Shown: positions 61,939 through 64,000 of the stretch, in pieces | Position numbering within the stretch: the stretch's first letter is position 1 | Layout of the letters: every line of letters starts with the position of its first letter | Origin: Chiridota heheva | Lineage: Eukaryota; Echinodermata; Holothuroidea; Apodida; Chiridotidae | Assembly (NCBI GenBank): GCA_020152595.1 | Contig: JAIGNY010000711.1 | Location: forward strand, 1,481,001-1,545,000 | DNA: 64,000 bases | Reading direction: 5' to 3' | Notes under the pieces: generated by a model | Database searches by the model: none | What the model was told of the DNA's origin: nothing | What the model saw: the letters and a program-made list of their open reading frames with translations, nothing else | Made by a program: the position numbers and the translations under genes

Positions 61939-62027
61939 CTGCAATCAAATAAACATTTCATCATGTCAAGATTATAGGTCTTGCTTGCATTGAAGGCTAC
62001 AGTGCTCAGGGTTTGACAAATCAAATA

Positions 62028-62533
62028 TTCGGTTGCCCAGGACAACCAAACATTTTATCAGGGCAACCATGATAGTTCCTTGACCTTGCTGGATGGGCAT
62101 TCACTTGCCCAGGACAACCAAACAATTTATCAGGGCAACCATGATATTTCCTTGACCTGGCTGGATGGGCATTCGGTTGCCCGGGACAACCAAACAATTT
62201 ATCAGGGCAACCATGATATTTCCTTGACCTGGCTGGATGAGCATTCGGTTGCCTGGGACACCCAAACATTTCATCAGGGCAACCATGATATTTCCTTGAC
62301 CAGGCTGGATGGGCATTCGGTTGCCCGGGACAACCAAACTATTTATCAGGGCAACCATGATATTTCCTTGACCTGGCTGGATGGGCATTCGGTTGCCCAG
62401 GACATCCAAACATTTTATCAGGGCAACCATGATATATCCTCGACCTGGCTGGATGGGCATTCGGTTGCCCATCACAACCAAACAATTTATCAGGGCAACC
62501 ATGATATTTCCTTGACCTGGCGGAATGGGCACT
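62028..62533. repeat. Minisatellite, 72-bp unit, ~7 copies
   Basis: Unit CATTCGGTTGCCCGGGACAA, CCAAACAATTTATCAGGGCA, ACCATGATATTTCCTTGACC, TGGCTGGATGGG. Each unit contains the near-palindrome GGTTGCCCGGGACAACC. Period 72 leaves open frames on both strands (artefact). Confidence 0.95.
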
Positions 62534-62606
62534 TACAAAATGTATGCAAGATTCAAATGAATCAGAATTAGAGACTGCATTCAAAAGAAGGATTTAAATA
62601 TTTAGT

Positions 62607-64000
62607 TTTGTTTGTTTGTTTGATAAAGACCAGTAGTATTGGAGAAAAGGCAGAGAAGGTTGAGGGAGTTGTTGCATGTCTGCTTCAGGTTGGTGATGTG
62701 TTGCTTGTAGGAGAGCAAGGGGTCTTGGGTTAAACCCAGAACTAAGTGTGGTCAACTTTTGGGATGCAATTGCCGTTCAGCATGGGGTTGGAGTTGCTGA
62801 AATGACAAAAGTGCATGCAGACTGTCTTATCTTTGGAGAATTTAAAACCCTTATTGTTGCACCCCGGTTGAGGCTGAGTTGGAGCCTATTTTCAACGAAA
62901 GAAAAGCTGGGGAGAAGTAGAAGATGGTGAAGTCTTCCACGTAGAGGGCACTTTTGATGTTGGGGCCAAGGTTGTCCACAATGTTGTTAATGCTAAGGTT
63001 GAAGAGAGTAGGGGAGAGGATACTGCCTGGGGGTACACCCTCTTTTGGAGATAGGGGTTGGAGAGGGTGAGGCCAAAACGAATTGGAACTGTCTGGATGA
63101 GAGGAAGTTTTGAATAAAGATGGGGAGGTGGCCTCTGAAGCCAATGGTGTGAAGCCTGCAGGTAATGCCATATTTCCAATTGGTGTTGAAAGCTTTCTCG
63201 AATCGAAAAAGATAGCAATGAGGTGTTCTTTTTTTGCAAAGGATTCCCGGATGGCGGTGTCGAGTGTGATTACTGTTCCAAGGTATTGCGACGTTTCCGG
63301 AAGCTACTTTGGTGAGGGGAGAAGATTCTGTTGGTCTCAAGGAACCAGTTAAGTCTCTGGTTGATGATCCTTTCCATAATTTTGCAGAAACAGCAAGTGA
63401 AGGCGATGGGGTGATAACTGGGTCGGTGCTGTCCTTTCCCGGTTTGGTGATGGGGGTGATGATAGCTGTCTTCCAGATAGGGGGAAAGAAGTGTGAGGAC
63501 CAAATGTGCTTGAGGATGGTGAGTAGGGTAGCGGTGGCCTTGTTGGGGAGGTTTTTCAGGAACTGGTAAGGGATGTTATCTGGCCCCTTGGAAGTGCAGC
63601 CAGCATCGTTGACGGCTTGCTTTAATTCAGATAAGGTGAGAAGGGTGTTGTAGGTCTCGGCGTTGTTGGAGGGAAAATTAATTCTCCGGGTTTTGTCACA
63701 AGCTTTTTGGCTTGAAAGCATCGGAGTAGTTGGCCGAGGACAAGATGTTGCTGAAAGAGACAGCGAGCGGTTAGCAATATCCTATTACTCGGTGAGTAGA
63801 TTGCCATTCCAAGAGATATGGGAGATGGGCAACCTGCCCACCCTGCCATGAAAGCTGTTTACCATACTCCAAATCTTCTTGGTGGGGGTGTTGGTGGTGA
63901 GAGAAGAGAGGAAGTTGTTCCAAGTATTGGTTTAACTGTCTTTGGCATGGCTGATGCAAAAGAGGTTGAGGTTGTGGGTGGTCAGGTTAGTTTTAAAGTT
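62607..64000 (-). mobile_element. LINE copy E: reverse transcriptase part (cut by window edge)
   Basis: 3' terminal oligonucleotide TTTGTTTGTTTGTTTGATAA at 62607, then directly RT-coding sequence; the RNase H region and 3' UTR are deleted. It extends beyond 64,000. Same orientation as all other copies. Confidence 0.82.
62851..63990 (-). pseudogene. LINE reverse transcriptase, frameshifted
   Basis: Blocks in order on the minus strand: ELKQAVNDAGCTSKGPDNIP, YQFLKNLPNKATATLLTILK, PIWKTAIITPITKPGKD, YHPIAFTCCFCKIMERIINQ, RLNWFLETNRIFSPHQSSF, GVPPGSILSPTLFNLSINNI, SALYVEDFTIFY. These are the finger/palm motifs of a non-LTR RT. The catalytic YxDD reads YVED. At least three frame changes. Upstream TPTKKIWSMVN is the usual linker before RT. 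Confidence 0.85.

Noticed and set aside
62080..62584. Open frames on both strands in the 72-bp array
   Set aside because: Artefact of a stop-free triplet-multiple repeat.

Overview
The window is animal nuclear DNA: AT-rich, built of short exons with consensus GT/AG borders separated by long introns, and packed with minisatellites and transposon debris. Only one host gene is recognisable. It runs on the minus strand from about 61.9 kb down to 1.45 kb and is a partial SPEF2 (KPL2; Chlamydomonas CPC1-like) gene, a ciliary/flagellar central-apparatus protein with a built-in adenylate-kinase-like domain. I could place 22 exons, all phase-compatible (about 955 codons). Both ends lie outside: the N-terminal calponin-homology region and kinase P-loop exon are beyond 64,000, and the C-terminus is left of position 1. 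A DIRS retrotransposon, a LINE with an RNase H domain and a tRNA-derived SINE together suggest a marine invertebrate. I lean to an echinoderm or another invertebrate deuterostome, but that is inference from repeat style and not proven by the sequence.

Layout along the gene, 5' to 3' (right to left): 64.0-62.6 kb LINE reverse-transcriptase relic; 62.5-62.0 kb 72-bp minisatellite; exons 1-3 (61.9-60.9 kb) with a 117-bp array touching the exon 3 donor; exon 4 (58.2 kb) with a 22-bp array at its acceptor; exon 5 (56.1 kb); a 46-bp array (55.9-53.5 kb); exon 6 (52.9 kb); a LINE copy (52.8-51.0 kb); a THAP-domain relic and a MITE (50.5-49.85 kb); exons 7-9 (49.0-46.75 kb) with another LINE copy; a SINE and a 47-bp array (46.7-45.4 kb); three tandem piggyBac-like MITEs (44.7-44.2 kb); exons 10-11 (43.6-43.1 kb); a 44-bp array (43.05-41.3 kb) and a 51-bp array; exon 12 (39.9 kb); a LINE copy broken by a DIRS terminus (39.6-37.1 kb); the 27-nt exon 13 (36.05 kb); a 20-bp array (34.9-34.0 kb); a DIRS-like non-autonomous element (33.7-33.2 kb); exon 14 (32.1 kb, with an in-frame TGA); a 49-bp array (31.6-29.9 kb); exon 15 (29.6 kb) and a 39-bp array; an 18-bp array; exons 16-17 (26.6 and 25.2 kb); a DIRS element of about 5 kb (24.85-19.88 kb); exons 18-19 (19.1 and 18.2 kb); a 14.5-kb intron with 67-, 33- and 19-bp arrays, hAT-like MITEs and old dispersed repeats; exons 20-22 (3.5, 1.9, 1.5 kb); then a 37-bp array and a LINE 5' end.

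The assembled exons read as one protein: the adenylate-kinase NMP-binding, core and lid segments (exons 1-9), a species-specific K/S/P-rich linker (10-14), the conserved mid-region coiled segments (15-19) and a second K/S/P-rich linker leading to another conserved helix (20-22). About 15.7 kb, close to a quarter of the window, is tandem repeat in some 15 separate arrays. The long open frames on both strands inside those arrays are repeat artefacts.

The most informative non-gene structures are: the DIRS element, which keeps inverted termini and an internal complementary region and has an unoccupied copy of its target beside it; dispersed repeats that look like the seeds of minisatellites; and an array that repeats the sequence flanking a real splice donor.
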